From assembly GCF_900460065.1 (NCBI RefSeq), contig NZ_UAVD01000025.1, positions 124,001 through 188,000 on the forward strand: 64,000 nt of DNA, in the 5' to 3' direction. The notes beneath the pieces are model-generated. The model did no database searches and was not told the origin of the DNA. It saw only the letters and a list, made by a program, of their open reading frames with translations. This DNA comes from Streptomyces griseus. Lineage in GTDB: Bacteria; Actinomycetota; Actinomycetes; Streptomycetales; Streptomycetaceae. Shown here one piece after another: positions 51,956 through 60,361 of the stretch. Position 1 is the stretch's first letter; the number at the start of each line of letters is the position of its first letter. The position numbers and the translations under genes are program-made.

Positions 51956-52753
51956 TCAGCGGTAGGAGGCGCGGGTCCGGATGCGGGAGACGGCGGCCAG
52001 GACGAGGAGCGTCGTCGTCATCAGGACCACGGCGAGGGCGGCGCCGGTGAAGAGGGAGCCCCGGTCGGTGGCGGCGAAGATCTGCACCGGCAGCGGGGTC
52101 CAGTCCGGCGGGTAGAGCATCATCGTGGCGCTCAGCTCCCCCATGGACAGGGCGAAGCAGAGCCCGGCGGCCGAGGTCAGCGAGGGCAGCAGCAGCGGCA
52201 GCCGCACCCGCCACAGAACGCGGGCGGGGCTCGCGCCGAGCCCGGCGGCGGCCTGTTCGTACATCGGGTCCAGACGGCGCACGGCGGCGGAGACCGACTG
52301 GTACGCGAACGCGGTGACGAGGACGGTGTGGGCGAGGATGACGATCCAGCGCGTCCCGTTGAGCAGGACGGGCGGCTTGCTGTAGGCCACCAGCACCGCG
52401 AGGCCGACGACCACCGAGGGCACGGCGACCGGCAGGATGAACAGGGCGTCCAGGAGCCGCTTCCCGCGTCGGCGGAGGGCGGCTGCGGCCAGGGCGGCCC
52501 AGCCGCCGAGGGTGAGCGCCAGCACGCTCGCGGTCACGGCCGTGACCAGGCTGGTGGTCAGCGCCTGGAGCGAGTCGCCGCTCGTCGCCGCGGAGTAGCG
52601 CTCGACGGTGGGTCCGGAGGGGAAGGCCCCGGACCAGTTCGTGGCGAGGGACGCGGCGAGGATGACGAGCAGCGGGACCGCGAACAGCGGGACGAAGAGG
52701 AGGAGGAAGACGGCCCAGGTGGCCCACTTCCCGGCCCGGCTATGCACCAGCAC
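51956..52753 (-). CDS. ABC transporter permease (phosphonate-type), second subunit
   Basis: This is a 265-residue membrane protein with six hydrophobic segments (WAVFLLLFVPLFAVPLLVIL, VTASVLALTLGG, VAVPSVVVGLAVLVAY and so on). The EAA loop is MYEQAAAGLGASPARVLWRV. The architecture is that of PhnV-like permeases of the binding-protein-dependent class. Its GTG start at 52753 overlaps the end of the first permease gene by 14 bases, so translation is coupled. Confidence 0.86.
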   Translation of the reverse strand: MLVHSRAGKWATWAVFLLLFVPLFAVPLLVILAASLATNWSGAFPSGPTVERYSAATSGDSLQALTTSLVTAVTASVLALTLGGWAALAAAALRRRGKRLLDALFILPVAVPSVVVGLAVLVAYSKPPVLLNGTRWIVILAHTVLVTAFAYQSVSAAVRRLDPMYEQAAAGLGASPARVLWRVRLPLLLPSLTSAAGLCFALSMGELSATMMLYPPDWTPLPVQIFAATDRGSLFTGAALAVVLMTTTLLVLAAVSRIRTRASYR

Positions 52754-53663
52754 GGCGGCTCACCACCCGGTAGAGGCCGTAGAGGCCCACGGAGATCGCG
52801 ATGTTGACGACGGCGACGACGCAGGCGGCCGGGTAGTCCGACTCCAGGATCGCCTTGCTGTAGACGAGCATCGGCAGGGTCGTGACGTCCTTCGCGCCGG
52901 TGAACAGGACGATCCCGAACTCGTTGAGGCACATCACCAGGACGAGGCTGCCGCCCGCCGCGAGGGCCGGGAGCGCCTCGGGCAGGATGACCCGCCGGAT
53001 GATCCGGACGGGCCCCGCGCCGAGGGAGGAGGCCACTTCCAGCTGTCCGGTGTCGAGCTGGGAGAACGCGGCGAGCAGCGGGCGCATCACGAACGGCGTG
53101 AAGTAGGTGATCTCCGCGAGCAGGACGCCCCAGGGGGTGGTCAGGAAGTGGAAGGGCCCCTCGGCCGCCCCGGTGACGTCGGTCCAGAGCCCGTTGGCCA
53201 TCCCGACGGAGCCGTAGACGAACAGCAGGGCGAGGGTGATGAGGAAGGACGGGAAGGAGAGGAACACGTCGACGAACCGGGCGACCGCCTTCCCGCCGGG
53301 GAACGGGACGAAGGCGATGACCAGCGCCAGGACGAAGCCGAGCACCAGGCAGCCCACGGTCGATCCGACGGCGAGCCAGACGGTGGTGGTGAGGGCGTCG
53401 CGGAAGACCTCGGAGGCGAAGACGTCGGCGTACGGGTCGAGCGATACGCCGCCCTCGTCGGGGGTGACGGACTGCTGGACGACGAGGGCCAGCGGATAGA
53501 GGAACGCGAGCGCGAGGACGGCGACGGGCGGCAGGGCCCAGACCCAGCTGGGGACGGAGCGGGGCCGTGCCGGGGCGGAGCCGGGTCCGTGGGCGGTACG
53601 GGAGGGGGTGGCGGCGGGGGCCTCGGCGCGGGCGACGGCCGATGCGGTGGCGGAGACGCTCAT
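52740..53663 (-). CDS. ABC transporter permease (phosphonate-type), first subunit
   Basis: This is a 307-residue membrane protein. A disordered N-terminus of about 45 residues is followed by six hydrophobic segments (WALPPVAVLALAFLYPLALV, VGCLVLGFVLALVIAFVPF, LITLALLFVYGSVG and later). The EAA loop is GQLEVASSLGAGPVRIIRRV, then ILPEALPALAAGGSLVLVMC. Its ATG at 53663 overlaps the ATPase stop (ATGA). It resembles PhnU-type permeases. Confidence 0.86.
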   Translation of the reverse strand: MSVSATASAVARAEAPAATPSRTAHGPGSAPARPRSVPSWVWALPPVAVLALAFLYPLALVVQQSVTPDEGGVSLDPYADVFASEVFRDALTTTVWLAVGSTVGCLVLGFVLALVIAFVPFPGGKAVARFVDVFLSFPSFLITLALLFVYGSVGMANGLWTDVTGAAEGPFHFLTTPWGVLLAEITYFTPFVMRPLLAAFSQLDTGQLEVASSLGAGPVRIIRRVILPEALPALAAGGSLVLVMCLNEFGIVLFTGAKDVTTLPMLVYSKAILESDYPAACVVAVVNIAISVGLYGLYRVVSRRAGA

Positions 53664-54772
53664 GGGGCGGCTCCTGACGCCCCGGCCGTCCCCGCCGGGA
53701 GCAGCACCGCGTCCTCGGCGGCGAAGTGCAGGGTGACCGGGTCGCCGATGGCCGGGGGTTCGCGCAGTTCGCGGAGGTCCGCCATCAGGCGGTGCCCGTC
53801 GACGTCGGCGTGGACGCGGTGGGTGGAGCCGCGCCACTGGACCTCGGTGACGCTGCCGGTCAGCGCGTTCGGCCCGGCGCCGAGGCCGACCAGGTGCGGC
53901 CGGACGCAGAGGGTCGCGGTGGCGCCGGGTGCGGCGGTGTCGGTGGGGGCGGCGAGGGGGCGGCCGGCGAACGCGACGGCTCCCTCACCGGCGACCGTGA
54001 CCGGGAGGAGGTTGGCGTTGCCGACGAACGAGGCGGTGAACTCGGTGCGCGGGCGGCGGTAGAGCTCCTGGGGGGTGCCGCAGTCCTGGAGCCGGGCCCG
54101 GTCCATGACGGCGATCCGGTCGGCGAGGGTGAGGGCCTCGACCTGGTCGTGGGTGACGTACAGGATCGAGACGTCCGGCAACTCGCGGTGGAGTCTGGCC
54201 AGTTCGGCGAGCATCCCGGAGCGGAGGCGGGCGTCGAGGGCGGAGAGCGGTTCGTCGAGGAGCAGGACGCCGGGGCGGATGGCGAGGGCGCGGGCGATGG
54301 CGACGCGCTGCTGCTGGCCGCCGGAGAGTTCGCGGGGGTGCCGGTCGGCGTACGCGGCCATGCCGACGAGTTCGAGGGCCTCGGTGACCCGGCCGGGGAT
54401 CTCGGCCTTCGGGGTGCGGTGGGCCTTGAGCCCGAAGGCCACGTTGTCCTTGACCCTGAGGTGCGGGAAGAGGGCGTAGCTCTGGACGACCATGCCGATG
54501 CCGCGCCGGTGCGGGGGCAGGGCGGTGACGTCCCGGCCGCCGAGGAACACCCGTCCGGCGGCGGGCCGGACGAACCCGGCGACGGCGCGCAGGGCGGTGG
54601 TCTTGCCCGAGCCGGAGGGCCCGAGGAGGGCCATCACCTCGCCGGGTTCGACGGTGAGGTCGAGCCGGTCGAGGACGACGTTCCCGCCGTAGGCGACGGT
54701 GACGCCCTCGAAGCGGATGCCGCTGGGGGCGGCGGTTCCGCCGGGGGCGGGGGCGAGGGCGGCGGCGCTCAC
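53660..54772 (-). CDS. ABC transporter ATPase (phosphonate-type, with TOBE domain)
   Basis: This is a 370-residue ATPase. Walker A is LLGPSGSGKTT, the Q-loop is VVQSYALFPHLRV, the signature is LSGGQQQRVAIARAL, Walker B is VLLLDEPLSALD and the switch is VTHDQVEAL. A C-terminal TOBE-like domain (about residues 285-365) fits the PhnT/PotA/FbpC group. The GTG start at 54772 overlaps the stop of the hydrolase gene (GTGA), and its own stop overlaps the permease start. The operon therefore encodes a complete importer, unlike the sugar importer at the left edge. Confidence 0.9.
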   Translation of the reverse strand: MSAAALAPAPGGTAAPSGIRFEGVTVAYGGNVVLDRLDLTVEPGEVMALLGPSGSGKTTALRAVAGFVRPAAGRVFLGGRDVTALPPHRRGIGMVVQSYALFPHLRVKDNVAFGLKAHRTPKAEIPGRVTEALELVGMAAYADRHPRELSGGQQQRVAIARALAIRPGVLLLDEPLSALDARLRSGMLAELARLHRELPDVSILYVTHDQVEALTLADRIAVMDRARLQDCGTPQELYRRPRTEFTASFVGNANLLPVTVAGEGAVAFAGRPLAAPTDTAAPGATATLCVRPHLVGLGAGPNALTGSVTEVQWRGSTHRVHADVDGHRLMADLRELREPPAIGDPVTLHFAAEDAVLLPAGTAGASGAAP

Positions 54773-55554
54773 GCCTCGGCCCCCGCGACGGGGCCGGGCG
54801 CCTCGGCCGCCTCGGCCCGCGCGATGAGGTCGGGCAGTTCGGCGACGGACCCGAGGACGTGGGTCGCGCCGTGCCGGGCCAGTCGGTCCCGGTCGTGGGC
54901 GCCGGTGAGGACCCCGGCGACGATCCCCGCGCCGGAGCGTACGCCGCTGAGCATGTCGTACGAGGTGTCGCCGGCCACCACGGTCCGGCGGACGTCGGCC
55001 ACGGCCCCGGTGCGGAGGAAGGCGGCCAGCACCATGTCCGGGAAGGGCCGGCCCCGGCCGCCCGCGTCGGCGGGGCAGAGGGTGAGCGGGACGAGGTCCT
55101 GCCAGCCGAGGGCGGCGAGGATGGCGTCCTGGGTGGTGCGGGCGAACCCGGTGGTCAGGACGACGGTGCGGCCCTCGGACGCGAGCCGTTCCACGGCCTC
55201 CCTGGCACCGGGGAGCGGGGCGATGCGACCGCCGTCGACGAGCTCGCCGTACGCCTCCTCGAAGGCGGCGTTGGCGTACTGCGCCCGGTCCTCGTCGCCG
55301 AACAGATGCCGGAAGACGGAGATCTTCGACTCGCCCATGGTGGCGCGTACGTAGGCGAGTCGGCGGGCGTGTTCGTCGGATCCGGGGCGCACGCCGAGGC
55401 GTTGGGCCGCCGCGGAGAAGGCCTGTTCGACGAGGCCGCCGTCGGCGACGGTGGTCCCGGCCATGTCGAGGACGACGAGCCGGTAGGGGTCGCGCGGGAG
55501 GCCGGCCGGGGAAGCCGTGCCGGCCGGGGAAGTCAGGTCGGTCGGGGAAGTCAT
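54769..55554 (-). CDS. Phosphonatase-like HAD hydrolase
   Basis: This is a 261-residue HAD enzyme close to phosphonoacetaldehyde hydrolase PhnX. The nucleophile motif VVLDMAGTTVADGG has Asp30. Lys77 in ATMGESKISVF is placed like the Schiff-base lysine of PhnX in its cap domain. VVLTTGF is motif II, RPFPDMV replaces the usual motif III surroundings, and VVAGDTSYDMLSG is motif IV. It should split phosphonoacetaldehyde to acetaldehyde and phosphate. It follows the FAD oxidase gene directly. ATG 55554 is used; GTG 55563, nine bases upstream, overlaps the oxidase stop (GTGA). The neighbour pair matches TIGR03351/TIGR03364 as I remember those families. Confidence 0.85.
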   Translation of the reverse strand: MTSPTDLTSPAGTASPAGLPRDPYRLVVLDMAGTTVADGGLVEQAFSAAAQRLGVRPGSDEHARRLAYVRATMGESKISVFRHLFGDEDRAQYANAAFEEAYGELVDGGRIAPLPGAREAVERLASEGRTVVLTTGFARTTQDAILAALGWQDLVPLTLCPADAGGRGRPFPDMVLAAFLRTGAVADVRRTVVAGDTSYDMLSGVRSGAGIVAGVLTGAHDRDRLARHGATHVLGSVAELPDLIARAEAAEAPGPVAGAEA

Positions 55555-55559
55555 GTGGT

Positions 55560-56684
55560 TCACCAGCCCAGTCGGTCGGCGGTCGTTTCGGCGATGGCGG
55601 GCGAGCACGTCATGCCGCGCCCGCCGGGCCCGGTGACGAGCCAGACCCCGTCGGACACCTGCTGCCGGTGGACGACGCGTGAGGTGTCGGTGCACTGGGC
55701 GTAGACGCCCGCCCAGCGGTGGCGGACGCGCGGCAGCGGTCGGCCCAGGAAGGTCTCGACGACCCGGGTGAGGTGCTCGTAGGGCTCCTCGACGGTGTCG
55801 AAGGCGAAGGGGTGCTCGTACTCGTGGGTGTCGCCGATCGTCAGTCCGCCGTCGCGGCGCTGCACCATGAGCAGCTGCATGCGGTGCTCGGCGGCGACCG
55901 GGTCCTGGGCCTGTCCGGCGTTGAGGGCGTCGAGCGCCTCACCCCGGTAGGCGGGGTAGTAGCGGAAGCTGTCGGCGTCGGCGACAGAGGTGGTAAGCGG
56001 TTCGCCGAGCGGGTCGGTCTGCATCATCTGGAGGCGGACGCGGCGCACCGGCAGCTCGGGCCCGGCGAGTTCCCGGACCAGCCCGCCGAGCCAGGCGCCG
56101 GTCGCGAGGATCACGGCGTCACCGGTGTGGACGTCGCCGTGGTCATCGCGCACGGAGGCGGTCCCGACGACGTCACGCACCTCTCGGCCGCCGAGGAAGG
56201 TGTACCGGCCGGAGGCCAGCAGGTGCTCCTTCAGAGCGAGTTGGGCGGTGCGGGGTTCGACCGCCGCGTCCCGCTCGCACCACAGGGCGCAGGTGAAGGC
56301 GCCGCGCAGGGCGGGGTTGAGGGCCCGCGCCTCGTCGGCGGTGAGCAGCTGGTAGCCGCGCGCCGACGCGTCGGGCCGGGCGAGCGCCGCCTCGGCGACG
56401 GCGACCTCGCGTGCGGTGCGCAGCGGGGTGAGCGAGCCGCAGGCCCGGAAGCCGAGTCGGGGCACCCGCTCGCCGATGCCCTCCCACAGCTCGCGGGCGC
56501 GCAGGGCGGTCTCCAGCTCCTCGCCGCCGGCCCGCCCGCTGACCCATATCTGTCCGAAATTGCGGAGCGATGCCCCGCGCGCCTCGCTCTCGCGCTCGAT
56601 CTGGACGACCTCGTGGCCGCGACTGACTGCGTGCCAGGCGTGCATGGTTCCCACCACGCCGGCTCCTACGACGATGACTCTCAC
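55560..56684 (-). CDS. FAD-dependent oxidase of the phosphonate-associated DAO family
   Basis: This is a 374-residue D-amino-acid-oxidase-like flavoprotein. The dinucleotide motif RVIVVGAGVVGTMHA is at the N-terminus, GHEVVQIERESEARGASLRN follows, and GDAVILATGAWLGGL and VWLVTGPGGRGMTCSPA complete the FAD site. Next to a phosphonatase-like hydrolase this group (TIGR03364 as I recall) oxidises 2-aminoethylphosphonate or its N-methyl form to phosphonoacetaldehyde, replacing the transaminase PhnW. I chose GTG 56684 because AGGAG is ten bases upstream; GTG 56693 lies too close to that site. It is the first gene of the operon and carries the shared regulatory element in its promoter. Confidence 0.87.
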   Translation of the reverse strand: MRVIVVGAGVVGTMHAWHAVSRGHEVVQIERESEARGASLRNFGQIWVSGRAGGEELETALRARELWEGIGERVPRLGFRACGSLTPLRTAREVAVAEAALARPDASARGYQLLTADEARALNPALRGAFTCALWCERDAAVEPRTAQLALKEHLLASGRYTFLGGREVRDVVGTASVRDDHGDVHTGDAVILATGAWLGGLVRELAGPELPVRRVRLQMMQTDPLGEPLTTSVADADSFRYYPAYRGEALDALNAGQAQDPVAAEHRMQLLMVQRRDGGLTIGDTHEYEHPFAFDTVEEPYEHLTRVVETFLGRPLPRVRHRWAGVYAQCTDTSRVVHRQQVSDGVWLVTGPGGRGMTCSPAIAETTADRLGW

Positions 56685-56723
56685 GACGGCCACGCTCCTC
56701 GGGAGGGGTGTCCCGCACGCGTC

Positions 56724-56747
56724 CGTTCACCGACGGGACGGTGAACG
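56724..56747. promoter_or_regulatory. Inverted repeat CGTTCACCG-n6-CGGTGAACG upstream of the phosphonate operon
   Basis: Perfect 9-bp arms with a 6-base centre lie 40 bp before the FAD oxidase start. GGTGAAC occurs again at about 56808-56814. It could be an operator or a 5'-leader hairpin. No transport or metabolism motif explains it. Confidence 0.5.
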
Positions 56748-56759
56748 ACCCCGCAAGTT

Positions 56760-56780
56760 TGGACCAGACCCGTTACCTTC
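56760..56780. promoter_or_regulatory. Shared 21-bp regulatory element, copy B
   Basis: This is identical over 21 bp to 50788-50808, here 76 bp upstream of the first gene of the phosphonate operon and next to the GntR gene. An exact 21-bp match in two promoter regions 6 kb apart is unlikely by chance and points to one regulator. Confidence 0.65.
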
Positions 56781-56849
56781 TCGTGATATTCAGGGGTCGT
56801 TCGTACGGTGAACCGGACCACGCCCCCTCACGGCTGCGCGCCCCGCCCC

Positions 56850-57620
56850 TCAGCTCCGCTCCTCGCCCCGCAGACGGGTGGAGAAGGAGAAGCGGTCGCC
56901 CCGGAACAGCGTCCGCACGCGCTCCAGCGGCCGGCCCTCGGCGTCCCGGGAGAGCCGGTGGATCAGGAGCATCGGCAAGGCGGGCGGGGTCCCGATGAGC
57001 AGGGCTTCGCGAGGGGTCGCGAGGACGGTCTCGATCCGCTCGTCGGCGTCGCCGAAGGCGATCCGGAGGCGGTCGCGGAGGTAGGCGTAGAAGGAGGAGT
57101 CCGGGTCGAACTCCGTGTCCAGGTCCGGGACCCGGTCGACACCGACGTACGTGCTCTCCAGCCCGACCCGTTCGTCGTCGGCGAGCAGCACCCGCTCCAG
57201 GTGCCAGACCGGCTCGCCCCGCTCGACCGCTATCTCGGCGGCGAGCGCCTCGGGGCAGGGGAAGCGGTCCAGGCCGATGAGGTGGCGGCCGGGCCGGCGG
57301 CCCTGGCGGCGGACCCCCTCGGTGTAGCTGGCCAGGGAGAGCGGCTGCTCCAGCTTGGGCCCGGCGACGACGGTGCCGCGCCCCTGCCGGCGCAGCCGCC
57401 CTTCGAGGAGGAGTTCGCGCAGGGCCTGGCGGACGGTCTCGCGCGCGACCCCGTGCCGCTGGGCGAGCTCCCGTTCGGTGGGCAGGAGCCCGCCCTCGCC
57501 CAACTCGTCCAGCAGCACCGCGATACGGGCCTTGACCGCGTAGTACTTCGGGATGCGGCCGTGCTCGGGGATGCCGGAGCGGATCGGTGCGCCAGGTGCC
57601 TGGTCGTTCGGGTAGTCCAC
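56850..57620 (-). CDS. GntR-family (HutC/UTRA) transcriptional regulator
   Basis: This is a 256-residue regulator. The winged helix-turn-helix covers about residues 20-90 (KYYAVKARIAVLLDELGEGG, LLPTERELAQRHGVARETVR). A UTRA ligand-binding domain covers about 105-250 (SLASYTEGVRRQGRRPGRHL, PVWHLERVLLADDERVGLES, PALPMLLIHRLSRDAEGRPL). The start at GTG 57620 is the best fit to the family; the frame runs on upstream over unrelated DNA. It sits directly upstream of the aminoethylphosphonate operon in the same direction, separated by the shared 21-bp element. It is the likely sensor of the phosphonate or a product. Confidence 0.88.
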   Translation of the reverse strand: MDYPNDQAPGAPIRSGIPEHGRIPKYYAVKARIAVLLDELGEGGLLPTERELAQRHGVARETVRQALRELLLEGRLRRQGRGTVVAGPKLEQPLSLASYTEGVRRQGRRPGRHLIGLDRFPCPEALAAEIAVERGEPVWHLERVLLADDERVGLESTYVGVDRVPDLDTEFDPDSSFYAYLRDRLRIAFGDADERIETVLATPREALLIGTPPALPMLLIHRLSRDAEGRPLERVRTLFRGDRFSFSTRLRGEERS

Positions 57621-57678
57621 GGCCCGATGGTCGCAGACCCGGGTGAACGGACGGCGGTACGGGCTCCGCCACGGCCGG

Positions 57679-58959
57679 TCAGTCCGCGGTGCGGCGGGCC
57701 CGGCGGGCAACCGCCACCAGAGCGGCCCCGCCGAGCAGGAGCGCCCCGGCGGCGGCCCCGGTCCGGGCCGGTGACTGCGGTCCGGTGCGGGCGAGTTCGG
57801 GGAGCGGGCGGACCGGGCCGTCGCGGGGCGGGAGTCCGGGGCGGTCCTCGTCGGCGCCCCCGGCCTCTTCCCCGGTCCCGGGGCGGGTCGGCGGCCGGGA
57901 GCCGGGGGCGCGGTCCGGGGACGGGTCCGCTCCGGTGCCGGGGTCGGCGCGGGCATCGGCGCCGGGGTCGGTGCGGGTGCCGTCGCCCGGGCCGGTGGGC
58001 TCGGGGCGGGCGAGTTCCGGATCGGCGCGCGGCGGATCGGAACGTTCTGGATCGGGACGCTCTGCATCGGGACGCTCTGCATCGGGGCGTTCCGACCGGG
58101 GAGTCTCCGGCCGAGAGGTCTCCGGCCGCGGGTGCTCGGACCGGGGCTGTTCCGGTTCACGGATGTCGCCCGTGGTGCCGTCGGTGATCACGAAGGGGTA
58201 GTCCTCCGACTCCCCGACCCATTCACCGTCCTCGCGCCCGCCGCCCTTGGCCTTGTCCTGGTGGCGGCGCTGGACGACGGCGGCACGGGCCGTGACCGGG
58301 CCGGGGGCGGCGTCGGAGGTGAACGCCATCCGGACGCGCACCGAGACGGTCGCACCGGCGGGAACGGTGAATCCGAGGAACGCGTCACCGGAGCCGTCGC
58401 CGTCGGAGCCGCCGGCATCGGCGCTCGGGCCTCTGCTCGCGTCCGTACCACGCGACGTGCCCGCCCCGCCTTCTTCGCCGCCCCGCGCCCTCTCCCGGTC
58501 GCCGTCCCGGTCGCCGCCGAAGACGCCGATCTGCTCGTCGCGGTCGGTGGCCTCCCAGGTGACCCGGTGTTCGATGCCGGGGCGGCCGGGCTCGGAGAAC
58601 TCCAGCTGGATCTGGTCGGACGTCAGCCTGCGGTCGCGATCGGTGAGGACGAGGACCGGGTGCAGGGCCCGGCAGGAGGTGTCGGTGGTGTTGGTGAGGT
58701 CGAGGAACCAGGTGCCGTAGCCGCCGCCGGAGGCGTATCCGTCCGGGGCACGCCGGATCCGGGTCTCGATGGGGAAGTCCTTGGCCTCCGGGTCGCCGCA
58801 GACGGGCTGCTGATCGGCGGTCAGGGAGGCGGGCGCGGGCGCCTGGGCGGCGGCCGGCGGGCCGCCCAGGAGCGCGGCGGGCACCGTGATCCCGGCGGCC
58901 AGCCCGAGGGCGGCGCGCGCACGGGCGTCACGCAGCCGTGCGCAGGGGGTGGGGGGCAT
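57679..58959 (-). CDS. LAXTG cell-wall-anchored secreted protein
   Basis: This is a 426-residue protein. A signal peptide (about residues 1-38, ALGLAAGITVPAALLGGPPA) precedes a beta-rich domain (about 45-235) with cysteines in QPVCGDPEAK and DTSCRALHP, and strands such as TWFLDLTNTTD and TVSVRVRMAFTSD. A long acidic Pro/Glu/Arg/Asp linker (about 265-385) would span the wall. It ends in the sorting signal LARTGPQ, the helix AAAGALLLGGAALVAVA and RRARR, which fits class E sortase anchoring in Streptomyces. The function of the N-terminal domain is unknown. ATG 58959 has AAGGGTGA about eight bases upstream. Confidence 0.85.
   Translation of the reverse strand: MPPTPCARLRDARARAALGLAAGITVPAALLGGPPAAAQAPAPASLTADQQPVCGDPEAKDFPIETRIRRAPDGYASGGGYGTWFLDLTNTTDTSCRALHPVLVLTDRDRRLTSDQIQLEFSEPGRPGIEHRVTWEATDRDEQIGVFGGDRDGDRERARGGEEGGAGTSRGTDASRGPSADAGGSDGDGSGDAFLGFTVPAGATVSVRVRMAFTSDAAPGPVTARAAVVQRRHQDKAKGGGREDGEWVGESEDYPFVITDGTTGDIREPEQPRSEHPRPETSRPETPRSERPDAERPDAERPDPERSDPPRADPELARPEPTGPGDGTRTDPGADARADPGTGADPSPDRAPGSRPPTRPGTGEEAGGADEDRPGLPPRDGPVRPLPELARTGPQSPARTGAAAGALLLGGAALVAVARRARRTAD
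58035..58094. repeat. Four-copy 15-bp tandem repeat in the wall-protein linker
   Basis: The unit GATCGGGACGCTCTG occurs four times with few changes, in frame, encoding the repeated Pro-Asp-Ala-Glu-Arg of the spacer. Copy number may vary between strains and change how far the domain reaches from the wall. Confidence 0.75.
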
Positions 58960-59193
58960 GGCGGGTCACCCTTCACTGCTCGCGGACGACCGGGGCGGGG
59001 GCCTCGGTGGTGGCCTCCGACACCACCACGCGCGCGCGGACTCAGAGAGTCGACATGCCGACTTGATTCATAGGATCACCCGACTGCTTTCCCCCTGATG
59101 CCCGCCACGCCCGCGTGCTCGCCCCCTCCCCCGCGCCGACCACGCATCCCCCTCGCCCCGCCGCACCCTCAGCGCCTTCGCCCCGCCGTGCGC

Positions 59194-60324
59194 TCAGCCC
59201 CTCGCCCCGCCGACCCGCTCCCCCACCCGTCCGAACACCGGCGCGAGCACCAGGTGCGCCGCGCCCTCCGCGACCGGCCGGTCGCCGCCCCGGGCGACCG
59301 TGACGGTCACGCCCGTGCCCGCCCCGCCCCGCGCGGCCCGCTCCTCGATCACGGCCCGGACGCCCCGTACGTACGCGTCCTCGTCGGCGGCCACCGTCCT
59401 GCCGCCCAGGACCACCCGGTCGATGCCGAGCAGGCCGACCAGGTTCGCCGCGCCCGCGCCCAGGACCCGGGCGGCCTCCGCCCGGTCGCCGCGCGCCTCG
59501 GCGGCCAGGCACAGCGCCTCGATGCAGCCGCGTCCGCCGCAGCCGCAGAGCGGGCCGTCCAACTGGAGGGTCTGGTGGCCGAATTCGCCCGCCCCGGTGC
59601 GCGCGCCCCGGTGCACCTCGCCGCCGAGGACCAGGCCCGCGCCGAGCCCCGTACCGAGGTGGAGGTAGGCGAAGTCGCCGCGCGGCTCGTCGAGCGCCAG
59701 GGCCACCGCGAGCGCGGCGGCGTTGGTGTCCTTGTCCAGCGTCACCGGCAGCCCGGTCCGTTCGGCCAGGGCGGCGCGCAGGGGGTACCCGTCCCACTGC
59801 GGGAATCCGGTGACCCGGCGCAGCACGCCGTCCCGGTGGTCCAGCGGGCCGGGCACCGCGACGCCGACGCCGAGCACCGGCTTGTGCGGTTCGGCCGCGC
59901 ACAGGTCCCGTACCGCGTCCGCCGCGTCGGCGAGGACCCGGTCGGCCGGAGCGCCGAGGTCGAGCGGCGCGCGGGTGACCGCGACCGGGCGGCCCGCGAG
60001 GTCGACCAGCACAGCGGTGAGCCCGTCGCGGTCCAGGTGCAGCCCGACGGCGAACTGTGCGTCGGGGACGAGCCGCAGCACGGTGCGCGGCTTGCCGCCG
60101 GTGGAGGGGCGCAGGCCCGCCCCGGCGGCGAGCCCGTCCTCCCGCAGCCGGGCGGTGATCTTGCTGACGGCCTGCGGGGTGAGGCCGGTGCCCTCGGCCA
60201 GCTCCAGCCTGCTGATGCCCTCCGCCCCGGCGGCCCGCAGCAGGTCCAGGACCAGGGCGGCGTTGTGGTGGCGCAGGGCCGGCAGATTCGCCCCGGCCTG
60301 GGTCTTCGTGCGGCTCCCGTTCAC
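59194..60324 (-). CDS. ROK-family transcriptional regulator
   Basis: This is a 376-residue protein. The N-terminal helix-turn-helix (about residues 15-75, LPALRHHNAALVLDLLRAAG, GLTPQAVSKITARL) precedes a ROK domain (about 85-370) with AVGLHLDRDGLTAVLVDL, the kinase-like VTLDKDTNAAALA, YLHLGTGLGAGLVL and the zinc site GAGEFGHQTLQ with CGCGGRGC. The ATP/sugar-binding core seems complete, but fusion to a DNA-binding domain marks it as a regulator. GTG 60324 has GAGGAG about six bases upstream. It is divergent from the oxidoreductase gene, and a large dyad between them is its probable operator. A short inverted repeat AGTCG/CGACT lies at 59048-59063 in the 234-bp gap beyond its 3' end. Confidence 0.9.
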   Translation of the reverse strand: MNGSRTKTQAGANLPALRHHNAALVLDLLRAAGAEGISRLELAEGTGLTPQAVSKITARLREDGLAAGAGLRPSTGGKPRTVLRLVPDAQFAVGLHLDRDGLTAVLVDLAGRPVAVTRAPLDLGAPADRVLADAADAVRDLCAAEPHKPVLGVGVAVPGPLDHRDGVLRRVTGFPQWDGYPLRAALAERTGLPVTLDKDTNAAALAVALALDEPRGDFAYLHLGTGLGAGLVLGGEVHRGARTGAGEFGHQTLQLDGPLCGCGGRGCIEALCLAAEARGDRAEAARVLGAGAANLVGLLGIDRVVLGGRTVAADEDAYVRGVRAVIEERAARGGAGTGVTVTVARGGDRPVAEGAAHLVLAPVFGRVGERVGGARG

Positions 60325-60361
60325 GGTTCGCTCCTCTTCACCGCCCCATTGTGCCGGTCGC

